64,000 bases of DNA. Origin: Paenibacillus sp. RC67 (lineage in GTDB: Bacteria > Bacillota > Bacilli > Paenibacillales > NBRC-103111). This document shows, piece after piece, positions 1 to 8,874 of this stretch (its first letter is position 1; each line of letters begins with the position of its first letter). Location of the stretch: contig NZ_CP125098.1 of NCBI RefSeq assembly GCF_030020805.1, positions 4,177,501-4,241,500 on the forward strand. The letters are read 5' to 3'. Position numbers and translations under genes: made by a program. A model generated the notes under the pieces. The model was not told where the DNA came from. It did no database searches and saw only the letters and a list, made by a program, of their open reading frames with translations.

Positions 1-1121
1 ATCATCGACTCGAGAGGAGTAGTAAACCCGAGCTCTGGATGGAATTCGTTGCGGTTAACCCCTTTCAAAATGACCGGCTTCCCATTAACAAGGATTTGGC
101 CGTCCTGGACAGTTACATCACGAAAGCCGATCGACAGACTTCCTGCCTCTAGTACCTGTCCCCGCTCATCTTCGAGCTCTAGGGTGAGTGCATATAAATA
201 AGGAGTTTCTGCCGACCATTTTTGCGGTGCTGAAACCGGTATTGTCAACTCTAACCTTTGTTCTTCGTTACCTTTCAATGCTTGCAGTGGACCGACTATA
301 TGATCATAGACAGTGTTCCTCCCACCGTCCAATAAGGAAATTTTTACTCGATGCAGTCCGGAAGTTAAGGAATCCGCAAAATTTTTAACTTTGAGGTGAA
401 CATCCAGCTCCGCATCTTCACTATTAGGTTTAATAAACCTTGTTTGTACCGCAATATCACGGATATGGATTGACGGCGTAGCTTTTATATATACATCGCG
501 AAAAATACCGCTTAACCGCCATTTATCCTGATCTTCCAAATAACTGCCGTCACACCATTGGTACACTTGCACAGCCACTGTATTTTCTCCGGGCTGAAGC
601 AATGAAGTAATACGGAATTCCGACTGCAGGTGAGAACCTTGACCATAACCGGCCAAATGTCCATTTACCCATACGTGAAAAGCGGAATCAACGCCTTCAA
701 AGACTAGAAACAATTGACGTTGTTCCCATGTATCAGGAATTATAAAACTCCTGCGATAGCATCCGACCGGATTGTCTTTCGGCACATAAGGTGGGTCGAT
801 CGGAAACGGATAATAACTGCTGGAATAATGTGGACGGCCGTATCCTTGGAGCTGCCAGTTACCCGGAACCGGTATCGTATCCCAATCATCCGTTAAAAAG
901 CTTGGCTCGAAAAATCGTTCCGGAGCTTGGGAATACGATTCCGTATAATAAAAGTCCCAGCTGCCGTTCAACGACTGATAATAGGGAGAAGCCGCCCGTT
1001 CGTTATCAAGTGCTGTCTCTGCATCAGCATACGGTATGAAGCCTGCATGAGGAGGTTCAGTATTCCTGCCGAGAACCTCGATATTTTGCCAATCAGGGAT
1101 TGCTTTAGTATTCACGTTCAC
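1..1121 (-). CDS. GH2 beta-galactosidase, N-terminal part (runs off the window)
   Basis: About 373 codons of a LacZ/EbgA-type glycoside hydrolase family 2 enzyme, expected to release terminal beta-galactose from imported oligosaccharides in the cytoplasm. The start is GTG at 1121 behind a G-rich Shine-Dalgarno at 1127-1135; the reading frame is closed upstream by a TGA and the alternative in-frame ATG nearby leads straight to a stop. Visible are the sugar-binding jelly roll with the family pattern 'IPVPGNWQLQGYG' (about residues 80-95), 'FEGVDSAFHVWVNG', the immunoglobulin-like domain, and 'KGVNRNEFHPELG' at the entry of the catalytic barrel. The catalytic glutamates lie beyond base 1 and cannot be checked. 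Only 23 bases separate it from the upstream gene, so it is the distal part of the same transcript. No signal peptide. Confidence 0.92.
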   Translation of the reverse strand, partial: MNVNTKAIPDWQNIEVLGRNTEPPHAGFIPYADAETALDNERAASPYYQSLNGSWDFYYTESYSQAPERFFEPSFLTDDWDTIPVPGNWQLQGYGRPHYSSSYYPFPIDPPYVPKDNPVGCYRRSFIIPDTWEQRQLFLVFEGVDSAFHVWVNGHLAGYGQGSHLQSEFRITSLLQPGENTVAVQVYQWCDGSYLEDQDKWRLSGIFRDVYIKATPSIHIRDIAVQTRFIKPNSEDAELDVHLKVKNFADSLTSGLHRVKISLLDGGRNTVYDHIVGPLQALKGNEEQRLELTIPVSAPQKWSAETPYLYALTLELEDERGQVLEAGSLSIGFRDVTVQDGQILVNGKPVILKGVNRNEFHPELGFTTPLESM

Positions 1122-1144
1122 GTCGACTTCCCCCCATTCATTCT

Positions 1145-3235
1145 CTATCTTTCACCGGCATCCCGGAAACGCAGCGCATTTTGCAGGACCAAAGCGATTA
1201 CCCAAGATGGGTTCCATTTGTTGCTATGTCCTCGATGGTTCCAGTGCGTCTGAAAAAAACCTTCTCCCTGCTCACCAAGGATAGTAAAGTTCCAATCGCC
1301 AGGCTTCGTGCAAATACCTTGCCCCATGGCACCAAATGTCATTCGACCCAGACGCTCATACATCGACTTGCCGGATAATTGTCCAAACCGATAAAACTCG
1401 TAAGTTGGAAAAAATACGTCAAGATGATGATTTTGCACACTGACGCCCGGCCATCCTATAGCGTTAAAGCCTACTTCCCTAAACTTTGATCCCTTATCAT
1501 ACGCAGGGTTCCACAAGTACACGTATGTTAGAAGCCAATCTGCCGATACTTCAGTCCAATCTTCATAGTGCGTTTTCCCCGTCACAACCCATAATTCATA
1601 AGCGGCCAGAAAAAAGTACATTCCGGCTTCTTTATCCTCGCACTTTGCATCCAAGGTCGAACGGGCAAATGGGCGCTCGAAGGTTTCTACATGCAGCTCG
1701 TAATATCTTTGCATCATCGTCTCAGCCACAGCCAATAACCGTGGTTCTCCTGTGACACGGAACATTTTGACGATGGCGATCAAGCAAGGCAATCCCGCCG
1801 CTGTTACCATTTCATCAACAGGACTTCCGTCCATCTGCCATGCTACGGGTATAATGCCTGATGGCAAAGTCCCTCTAACGATAAACTCCGCCATTTCTTG
1901 CAAAGTGTTCAGCCATTCTGCAGGAACCTCTCTGCCTTTCTCCTTGAACAAAAGCACAATTTCAGCTAGATCGGCTGCCGTTTCCCCATAAGCTCTACTG
2001 GAGATGACGGATTGTTTATTCCAGCTGAAATCATCCCATTCTCCTTCTACGAGACGATAAGAGCTGTGTCTCACCCCTGGGACATTTGTACGGCTCGCAT
2101 GCACATAAAATTCAACGGCCTGCACGCAGCGGTTGACCCGTTCTTCCTCCCCAAGATCAAAACCCAGATGGGCATCGCACCATGCTAGCTTCAAACATTG
2201 TCCCGTCCAGCCATACATATAATGAAGCGGATGCTTGGAGACGTTGCCGAATGAGTTAGAGTCCGTGAACTTAATATAGCCAGCGGCTCCTTGTTCGTTC
2301 GTTCTCCATCTGTCATCCAGTGCGTGGGTTTTCAGCTCAATAATCTGCCCGGCCGTTAGCGGCATGGTTCCCACCGGTTCATATAACTTCAGACCCGTAT
2401 GAACGATTTCACGAAATGCTCGGCCGGGGTGGATTACCTCCCCCCAGTCCAGCACATACTCTTTTTTTAGTATGAAGTTCGGAGTAAAGTCCAAGTAGCC
2501 ACCGTCATACGGCTGCGTTTTGCTTTTGGCAACATACATAATATCCTTGTCTCCGTTAAACATCAGTACCCCTGACATAGCTGCTACAACTAGCCGATTG
2601 TCCTCTTGAATCACTCCTAGCGAACCATAATGGACCGTACCATCGGAGGCTTCCACAGAGGCTGGCATGGAGTACAAGGATAAGAATTGCCGATTCCCGG
2701 ATTCCTTGCTCCACTCCACGTTCACACAAGGGATTGGCAGACGGTGCTCTTCACAAATAAATCCTTTGCCTGGGCCAACCCCAAGCCTAGGAACCACACG
2801 CTCCGGATCGGATGATGGATTATTATTGTAGATCATGTGCGGAATGGTAATTATTTCCTTATTTCTTCTTGGCAAGGAGAGCAGCAGTCCCACAGCTGTC
2901 TCATGCAGTATCTGTTCCGAAGGATTGGCCCAAAGAATCTTGACCTTCAGCACGTCGTTCTTATCGAAACCCAGCTCCAGAGTAACGCTTAGCGCTTCCA
3001 GTCTTCCTTGAATTCGGATCGAACCGCTATCTGCAGTAATTTGTGGTTCCTTTAACCGGGAGCAATTCGTACGCCACGGTCTTCCAAACGAGCAGCTCAG
3101 CATCTCCTCCAGATATCCGGTAAAATGCGGTGCTGGCTTCCCGACTGTTCTTAATGTGAGCATGATAACGTCTTGGTCCATGTCAATTTCCGCTTGTTTG
3201 TGATTATCCGAGCTGAATATGGCATACCGATTCAT
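1145..3235 (-). CDS. Unassigned 696-residue protein, probable (alpha/alpha)6 carbohydrate-active enzyme
   Basis: I do not recognise a named family. The first 250 or so residues look beta-rich, and the rest (about residues 300-690) reads as repeated helical hairpins with conserved Trp/Tyr/Asp, for example 'HYMYGWTGQCLKLAWCDAH' and 'EDKEAGMYFFLAAYELW', as in (alpha/alpha)6 glycosidases, lyases or epimerases. No signal peptide. It overlaps the preceding GH2-like gene by four bases (ATGA) and is followed after 23 bases by the GH2 beta-galactosidase, with its own AAGGAG at 7-base spacing, so it is translationally coupled inside a glycan operon. Function as a glycosidase is inferred from fold impression and neighbours only; it could also be an isomerase or a lyase. 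Confidence 0.85.
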   Translation of the reverse strand: MNRYAIFSSDNHKQAEIDMDQDVIMLTLRTVGKPAPHFTGYLEEMLSCSFGRPWRTNCSRLKEPQITADSGSIRIQGRLEALSVTLELGFDKNDVLKVKILWANPSEQILHETAVGLLLSLPRRNKEIITIPHMIYNNNPSSDPERVVPRLGVGPGKGFICEEHRLPIPCVNVEWSKESGNRQFLSLYSMPASVEASDGTVHYGSLGVIQEDNRLVVAAMSGVLMFNGDKDIMYVAKSKTQPYDGGYLDFTPNFILKKEYVLDWGEVIHPGRAFREIVHTGLKLYEPVGTMPLTAGQIIELKTHALDDRWRTNEQGAAGYIKFTDSNSFGNVSKHPLHYMYGWTGQCLKLAWCDAHLGFDLGEEERVNRCVQAVEFYVHASRTNVPGVRHSSYRLVEGEWDDFSWNKQSVISSRAYGETAADLAEIVLLFKEKGREVPAEWLNTLQEMAEFIVRGTLPSGIIPVAWQMDGSPVDEMVTAAGLPCLIAIVKMFRVTGEPRLLAVAETMMQRYYELHVETFERPFARSTLDAKCEDKEAGMYFFLAAYELWVVTGKTHYEDWTEVSADWLLTYVYLWNPAYDKGSKFREVGFNAIGWPGVSVQNHHLDVFFPTYEFYRFGQLSGKSMYERLGRMTFGAMGQGICTKPGDWNFTILGEQGEGFFQTHWNHRGHSNKWNPSWVIALVLQNALRFRDAGER

Positions 3236-6200
3236 ACGCCCACTCCTTCTCTTTCTGCCCCTGCCAAAATCGAGATTAAGAAACGATCCAGTGTCGGATT
3301 GAATCCTACTCTCCCAGATAAGGGGAGGCAGACGAAGTAGATCTGTCCTTTGCCTAAGGTCTTCACTCCTACAACCGGCAGTTTTCCTTTCCCCGTAGGG
3401 TCACCCTGCGGGTGATATGCGAACACAAGAGGTTGCAACCCTTCACCGATCAGATGACAATTCGCAATAAAGTCGATTCGGTCCGTTTTCAAATGATAGA
3501 AATACGAGAAATCGTCCGGTTTCGTTAATTGCAAGCAAGGATCTTCAGCAAGTGTGGCTAGAGTATACGTTTCCTTTAATTTCGCGGTCTTAACCTCCGT
3601 ACCATCAACATCCCATACCGTACTATCGGAACCGGATACCGGGCGTCCAAGAATGAACATCGCTGTGGCTCCGTGTCTCACATTTTCTAAAATGGAGGCT
3701 CGGTTGCGTACAAACGCTTCCTTGTTTGCAACAACTATGGAATCTACGTTTCCCTCGGACCTATCATAAGACTTCGCATCGATCTCCAAAAGCGAGCACA
3801 AAAGTTCCGATTCCGTATCCATAAATGCGGTCTTGGTGTTCTTAGCCTGCTGAGGGAAACGCTTCCTATTCGCAAATGCCTCAAAAGCAAACCTCTCCGA
3901 GTTAAGGACGCTTCCTTGATCATCCATGAGACAGGCATCCAAATACAAGACTTGCCGATCTTCTACTGACGGAACGGAGAATCGGACGGTACCTGCATAC
4001 CGGGATGAAGTCTGCTGCACGCGGCCACTCATTTCGTAGCTTCCGTAATCCTTCTTATCATCCCTTAATGTTGCGATGATACGACAGTTATCATAGTACT
4101 TTGCTGTATCATTCAACAGCCACGCCTCAATTTCCATCGTTTCCCCTTCATACACCTTCCATCTATCGCACCGTAAATGGACTCGAACCGGTTCAAGACA
4201 CTGCTTATAGGTAAAGTAAGCCGGTTTCGGAATCCGATCGACACCTACCAGTGCCTTCATCCACCCAGCAGGCCATGCATCGATCAACAAATGGATGGCC
4301 GTAGATACAACCAAGTCTGTCCTTCTACGCCAAGCATCCGTCATAAGCTGCGTTGCTAAGCTTTGATGCGCCTGACTTGCCTGAATCCAATCCTGCATGG
4401 TTTGCTGCTCGGGATACCAATCACCGTGCATATTGAACGTTTGAGCCCCTTTGATTTTATTAGGCATCCAGCGATCATTAGCGTTCTGAGGTACCCATTC
4501 TTTCGGATAACGGCTCATCATCAATTGGGCATTGTCTAATCCTTCTGTACCGTACTCACCACAGCCCGCTTTCCACCCCTCCCGAATCGGAGGCAGGAAT
4601 CCTTTATGCAGCTTTCCCAGTGCTATGCCATTGTTCGTATACCACATCGTGTAACAATGAAAATCAGGTAACCCTTCGCGGGTCGGAGGGTTATAATCCC
4701 CATCCGCATTTTTAACTACGCGATCCGGATTTTCCACATATATCGCCTGTCTTGCAGCAACAAAAAAGGCTTCCAATTCGTTCCTGTGCAAATGACGATG
4801 TCCTTTTCGTCTTTTTTCCGTCCGCGAAGGCTCGTTTATCAAGGAGACCATAACCGATGACGGATGACTACGAATCAGTCGCTCCATTTCGGCAGCCTGC
4901 CGAACTCCCTCAACGAATTGATTGCGGCGGATAAAGCCGAATGTCGGCAGATCGCATTGATGCATCATCCCGAGCATATCGAAATAATCATATATTTCTT
5001 CCTGAACCGGACGCTGCGTAATGCGGTAAAAGTTCATATGAGCGGCTTTGGCAATCAAAATATCATCAATCAGCTGCTCAAAATTATTTTGCATTACGCA
5101 CTGCTGCAAGTGTCCCATTTCATTGGCGCCTCGAAGCACTATCGGTTGATTATTCAGATACAAGGTTCCTTTTGGCGCTTCCTGCTCATCCATATGAAAC
5201 TTCCGCATCCCGAATGCGCGGTCCCGGCTATCCACACATTTTGAACCCTGTTTAACTTCAACTCGAGCTATATATATAAAGGGAGTGTCCGGCTCCCACA
5301 GACGGAAGGAAGGAAAATCCACCTTATAGCGGAAATAATTCAATCCAGGACCTGCGTAGGCCACTTGAAAAGGGATTGGACCGACCTTTTGCTCTGCAAA
5401 ATTTTTCGGAATCAGTTCTAGCTGGAGCTCGAAATTTTCCATAAGCTGATTCGTCGTGTTAATGGCATCGATCCATACTTCGACGTATGCTTCATCAATG
5501 TTCGGCCTCACAAAGATATCTTGAATAAATAACTCGTTGCGCTGCTCCAAGTACACTGCATTATAAATGCCAGCGCCTGGAGGACAATGATTCCAACCGC
5601 CGTATGGATCATCCCAGCCTGGGCCTGTTGCTGCATACATCTTGTCACCATCGAGCTTCGTGCCGCCTACTCCCATCATGGGATAGTCGTTATGCACCTC
5701 AACCACAAGAATGTTGTTTTCCTGCAAAGCATCGGTCACATCAAATTCAAACGGAGCGAAAAATCCCTCATGACTGCCGATGCATTTGCGGTTGAGATAC
5801 ACTGTCGCCTTGTAATCCACCCCTTTAAACACGAGATAAACTCTTTTACCGTTTGGAACCGAAGCGTAAGTAAATTCATTACGGTAAAATGCCGTCCATT
5901 TCCCATTCTCCCCTGTAGGTCCACGGAAGTCAGGCACAGTAACCGTTTCCCATTCACCGAAACCTTCCAGCACTTGAGAGAAGTCCGCATCTTCCGCCGT
6001 TTGATATCGAAACTGAAATTCACTGCATGGCTGCAGGCTTCGATTCAGACTAGCAGCCGGAGCCAAATTTCTCATATAGGGCCGATACTTCATTCGAAGC
6101 AGCTGCAGCTCATGTTGAAATACAGAAACGAGTGTATCATAGGACAGAACGGATATTTCCTTAGCTGTATCCGAGCCCTGAACAAAATAACTTTTTTCGT

Positions 6201-6297
6201 ATGGAATAGGAGGAATTTCTCGCAATTCGTCTTTATTACCAGGATGTTCGCGAAAAGCGATTTCCGCAAACGGATCCAGATGCTTGGTCTGCTCCAA
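3232..6297 (-). CDS. GH2-superfamily glycosidase, 1021 residues
   Basis: A large GH2-type exo-glycosidase. Domain order: about 90 residues of unassigned N-terminus, sugar-binding jelly roll with 'VYLVFKGVDYKATVYLNRK' (about 153-171), Ig-like domain, TIM barrel, then C-terminal beta domains. The acid/base is probably Glu489 in 'SLINEPS' and the nucleophile Glu581 in 'GCGEYGTEG'. Substrate specificity cannot be told; beta-galactoside, beta-glucuronide, beta-mannoside and alpha-arabinopyranoside are all GH2 options. I chose the TTG at 6297 because a perfect AGGAGG lies 8 bases before it (6306-6311). An in-frame TTG at 6360 overlaps the upstream stop but has no ribosome site and would translate a palindromic repeat into the first 21 residues. 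No signal peptide, so cytoplasmic. Confidence 0.9.
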   Translation of the reverse strand: MEQTKHLDPFAEIAFREHPGNKDELREIPPIPYEKSYFVQGSDTAKEISVLSYDTLVSVFQHELQLLRMKYRPYMRNLAPAASLNRSLQPCSEFQFRYQTAEDADFSQVLEGFGEWETVTVPDFRGPTGENGKWTAFYRNEFTYASVPNGKRVYLVFKGVDYKATVYLNRKCIGSHEGFFAPFEFDVTDALQENNILVVEVHNDYPMMGVGGTKLDGDKMYAATGPGWDDPYGGWNHCPPGAGIYNAVYLEQRNELFIQDIFVRPNIDEAYVEVWIDAINTTNQLMENFELQLELIPKNFAEQKVGPIPFQVAYAGPGLNYFRYKVDFPSFRLWEPDTPFIYIARVEVKQGSKCVDSRDRAFGMRKFHMDEQEAPKGTLYLNNQPIVLRGANEMGHLQQCVMQNNFEQLIDDILIAKAAHMNFYRITQRPVQEEIYDYFDMLGMMHQCDLPTFGFIRRNQFVEGVRQAAEMERLIRSHPSSVMVSLINEPSRTEKRRKGHRHLHRNELEAFFVAARQAIYVENPDRVVKNADGDYNPPTREGLPDFHCYTMWYTNNGIALGKLHKGFLPPIREGWKAGCGEYGTEGLDNAQLMMSRYPKEWVPQNANDRWMPNKIKGAQTFNMHGDWYPEQQTMQDWIQASQAHQSLATQLMTDAWRRRTDLVVSTAIHLLIDAWPAGWMKALVGVDRIPKPAYFTYKQCLEPVRVHLRCDRWKVYEGETMEIEAWLLNDTAKYYDNCRIIATLRDDKKDYGSYEMSGRVQQTSSRYAGTVRFSVPSVEDRQVLYLDACLMDDQGSVLNSERFAFEAFANRKRFPQQAKNTKTAFMDTESELLCSLLEIDAKSYDRSEGNVDSIVVANKEAFVRNRASILENVRHGATAMFILGRPVSGSDSTVWDVDGTEVKTAKLKETYTLATLAEDPCLQLTKPDDFSYFYHLKTDRIDFIANCHLIGEGLQPLVFAYHPQGDPTGKGKLPVVGVKTLGKGQIYFVCLPLSGRVGFNPTLDRFLISILAGAEREGVGV

Positions 6298-6311
6298 ATG
6301 ACTTTCCTCCT

Positions 6312-6348
6312 CAGAGTTTTGCTTTAGCAAAACTAACTTCGTAAGCGT
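6312..6348 (-). repeat. Short palindromic repeat abutting a Shine-Dalgarno (single unit)
   Basis: Contains the hairpin AGTTTTGC-TAAA-GCAAAACT next to the box GCTTACGAA. Reading along the minus strand the unit ends in CTCTGAGGAGG, so the hairpin sits directly upstream of the AGGAGG used by the GH2-like gene. The same architecture is seen at 30818-30922 and 54905-54979. Confidence 0.75.
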
Positions 6349-6356
6349 CTTTATTA

Positions 6357-8009
6357 TCAAACTCGTATATCGAAATCTAGCGTAGTCCCTTCTCTATTCC
6401 CCGGATACATTCTTACCTCAGATGATCCGAACCGCTGCATCCAACAGAGAGCTTCTCCCAAGAAAGGCTCAACAACTTCACGGACATTGCCTTCTAAGAA
6501 ATCGTTCGTAACAACCCATTGCCCGAAGCCCATGGCACCGCTATTTCTGATTGCTGTCGGACTATTTTCAGGAAGCAGCCACTCGGCAATAACGACTACG
6601 CCACCGTCCTCGGCTCTCTTGGCAACCGCCTTTAGCGTTTCATCGGATAAGCTAGACCCACCGACTAAGGTCAGCTTAGGTTTGCCTAATTGCTCTTGCG
6701 TAACTCGGTCGTCATAAACAAGAACATTAGAAGTGGGGTAAAACAAGGGATGCACGATTTGACGGCCGCTGCCGACGTATCCTTTTTCCAAAGGAAACCG
6801 TTCAAGCAGCACTTCTTTCTTCAATTCATGCCGCGGAAAGTCGTAACCCGGTATGTGCATGCAGCTTCCATGTGTCGGCATTGTGCCTCTACTTAGCACA
6901 TGCCAAATATGAAACACACTTTCGCTATGCGAAACGCTTTGCCTATCAAGTGCACGGTTGCCGAACAACCGCTCGTTTTGCCCATAATTGCTGTCATCCG
7001 AATGAATGACGGCAATATCTGCATCCGCTTGCGAGTGATGCCAAGTGAGAGGATGTTCAGTAATATACTGGCAAACGAATTGTTTCCACACTTCGCCGAA
7101 TTCTGTCTTTTTAAATCCACTGGACGTATGCTGTAGCAGAACATCGATATTTTCAGTAAATAGATGGGACGGTCCCATCCAATAGCTCATTTTTAAAGCA
7201 GAATCAAATTCTTCCGGAGAGTGACCGGGAAATCCCGGAAAACGGGTGAACCACGTTCCTGTATCCGGCCCCCACAGATCAGCACAAATCCACATCGACT
7301 TACCGTATTGTTTGGCTGCTCCTAAAGCAGTTGAAAGCTGAAGAGATTGGAATGACTCTTTCATGACCTTCGGGCAAATATCCATGCCCGCTCTGGCATA
7401 AGTATGAAAACTCGTTGGGAATACGTGCTCAGAAATAAGCGGCATCGTTTTACCATTAAAACCGGATAACTCCATAAGGTTCATTACATGTTTAATCCTG
7501 TCTCTGACCGAATGCTCTACCTTAAGGCGCGACTCTTGCAAGCTTAATCCTTCAGTGCTGCCCCAATGCGGGAACCATCCGTCCTTCCGATATTGTGCGG
7601 CATTTATCTGTAAATGCTCCGGTTCATCATAGAGCAATCCGATGCAGCGGTCCGATCGACCCGCCTCCAGAATGGCTTCGTCCAGGATGTCATATCGGTT
7701 CGTGCCTTCGACCCAAGGGCCGTTAATGTTTCCGTATTCATTGCCTATACAAATATCCATTCCCGCTTCGGTCATGTCATGCAAAAGCTCGGAATAGCCT
7801 TCCCCTTGCGGAATCGCATGGTGGACATAAAAATCCGCTTCCAGCTCACGCAGCATGTCTATAAACGCTCCGGGTTCAGGTCTACGGTCCTGTGACGGAC
7901 ATATACTGCCCGTTCCCGTACGCATGATGCGGTCCGATGCATCTCCAGCCCATGAATCCTGCCATGCAACGACAGGACCTTGGATCCCTAATTTTGGTTT
8001 ATGCACCAT
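6357..8009 (-). CDS. Unassigned 550-residue protein, TIM-barrel glycosidase-like
   Basis: No named family recognised. The first about 350 residues alternate strands and helices like a TIM barrel ('MDICIGNEYGNINGPW', 'CIGLLYDEPEHLQ', 'KTMPLISEHVFP', 'KSMWICADLWGPDTG'), with several acidic residues at strand ends (Asn-Glu, Asp-Glu, Glu-His, Asp-Leu) that could be catalytic. The last about 180 residues ('NVLVYDDRVTQEQL', 'TLVGGSSLSDETLKAV', 'GGVVVIAEWLLPEN') resemble the glutamine-amidotransferase-like trimerisation domain that follows the barrel in GH42-type enzymes. It overlaps the upstream isomerase gene by 11 bases and is the middle of the oxidoreductase-isomerase-glycosidase run. Glycosidase role is inference. 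No signal peptide. The ribosome site is weak, consistent with coupling. Confidence 0.82.
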   Translation of the reverse strand: MVHKPKLGIQGPVVAWQDSWAGDASDRIMRTGTGSICPSQDRRPEPGAFIDMLRELEADFYVHHAIPQGEGYSELLHDMTEAGMDICIGNEYGNINGPWVEGTNRYDILDEAILEAGRSDRCIGLLYDEPEHLQINAAQYRKDGWFPHWGSTEGLSLQESRLKVEHSVRDRIKHVMNLMELSGFNGKTMPLISEHVFPTSFHTYARAGMDICPKVMKESFQSLQLSTALGAAKQYGKSMWICADLWGPDTGTWFTRFPGFPGHSPEEFDSALKMSYWMGPSHLFTENIDVLLQHTSSGFKKTEFGEVWKQFVCQYITEHPLTWHHSQADADIAVIHSDDSNYGQNERLFGNRALDRQSVSHSESVFHIWHVLSRGTMPTHGSCMHIPGYDFPRHELKKEVLLERFPLEKGYVGSGRQIVHPLFYPTSNVLVYDDRVTQEQLGKPKLTLVGGSSLSDETLKAVAKRAEDGGVVVIAEWLLPENSPTAIRNSGAMGFGQWVVTNDFLEGNVREVVEPFLGEALCWMQRFGSSEVRMYPGNREGTTLDFDIRV

Positions 8010-8874
8010 AGGACTTTCTCACTTTTCCAGCAACACCAACATTCTCGAATGCTTGATGAATCAATCTTAAACAATCTGCGACCTCTTCAGGTTCAGCATG
8101 CTCCAGTATTAGGGGGGCTTCCGGCAAGTGGGTAGCAAGCAGCTCTGCGTATACATTCCAATCGGATTGTCCTGTTCCTACCCGAGGCGTTGTAAACCCA
8201 TCCTCATCATATAAGCTATCCTTTGCATGTGTGATAGGTGAAAAGCCAGCAATCTTGTCGAAAATATTGGACATCGCTTCCTTTTGCCGCTTCAGATCTT
8301 GTTGAGTTAAATAATTGAAAGGATCCATAATCATCCCGAGCCCGTCAGTTCCAAGCCGTTCCATCAAGCGCGCTGCTTGCTCGGGTGTAGCCAGCACATT
8401 GAGTGCAAATCCTTCTAGTAAGAGTATGGCACCCTTTGTTACTGCCCGGTTCCGCAACCGGTCTACGATAGATACAAGCTGTTCCCAAGCTTCCTCTGAC
8501 CGGTTTCCTTCATAATCTCGCCATGCATTAGTTGGGTGGAGGCTTCCTGTTTCCGTTGCAATAAAACGAGTACCATAAGCAGAACAAAGGTCTATCATTT
8601 TTTCAAGCTGATTGACTTTGTTTTCTCTTTTTTGAAGATTCGGGTTAAGTAAGTTAGTGTATCCAGACAAACCAACGACGGATATGCCATAGTCTTCAAA
8701 AATTGTCCGAATTTTTTCTGCCCGAACCAATGAGAACGGCTCATCGTCCATTACCTGCAGTTTCTGCTTCGGATCTAGCTGCACATATTCCAAGCCATGG
8801 CTGCGCGCATCTTCAGCCATCGCTTCTGCCGACCAACCCATATAGACGTAACTCATGAAACCGAGTTTATTCAC
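7999..8874 (-). CDS. Xylose-isomerase-like TIM-barrel protein (sugar phosphate isomerase/epimerase family)
   Basis: A 291-residue member of the AP-endonuclease-2/xylose-isomerase-like superfamily (IolE, IolI, YcjR relatives), which isomerise or epimerise keto-sugars and inositols using a divalent metal. Metal-ligand type positions are visible: Glu in 'RFIATETGS', Glu in 'ILLLEGF', Asp in 'GMIMDPFNYL', His in 'ITHAKDS' and Glu in 'LILEHAEP'. The start is GTG at 8874 with GGGGAG 9 bases upstream. It overlaps the oxidoreductase gene by four bases; pairs of such proteins with Gfo/Idh/MocA oxidoreductases commonly process a sugar through an oxidised intermediate. The substrate is unknown; conversion of an unusual monosaccharide released by the locus is inference. 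Confidence 0.9.
   Translation of the reverse strand: MNKLGFMSYVYMGWSAEAMAEDARSHGLEYVQLDPKQKLQVMDDEPFSLVRAEKIRTIFEDYGISVVGLSGYTNLLNPNLQKRENKVNQLEKMIDLCSAYGTRFIATETGSLHPTNAWRDYEGNRSEEAWEQLVSIVDRLRNRAVTKGAILLLEGFALNVLATPEQAARLMERLGTDGLGMIMDPFNYLTQQDLKRQKEAMSNIFDKIAGFSPITHAKDSLYDEDGFTTPRVGTGQSDWNVYAELLATHLPEAPLILEHAEPEEVADCLRLIHQAFENVGVAGKVRKSYGA

Noticed and set aside
5587..6327. 246-codon open frame on the plus strand
   Set aside because: Antiparallel to the GH2-like gene, no ribosome site, low-complexity shadow composition.
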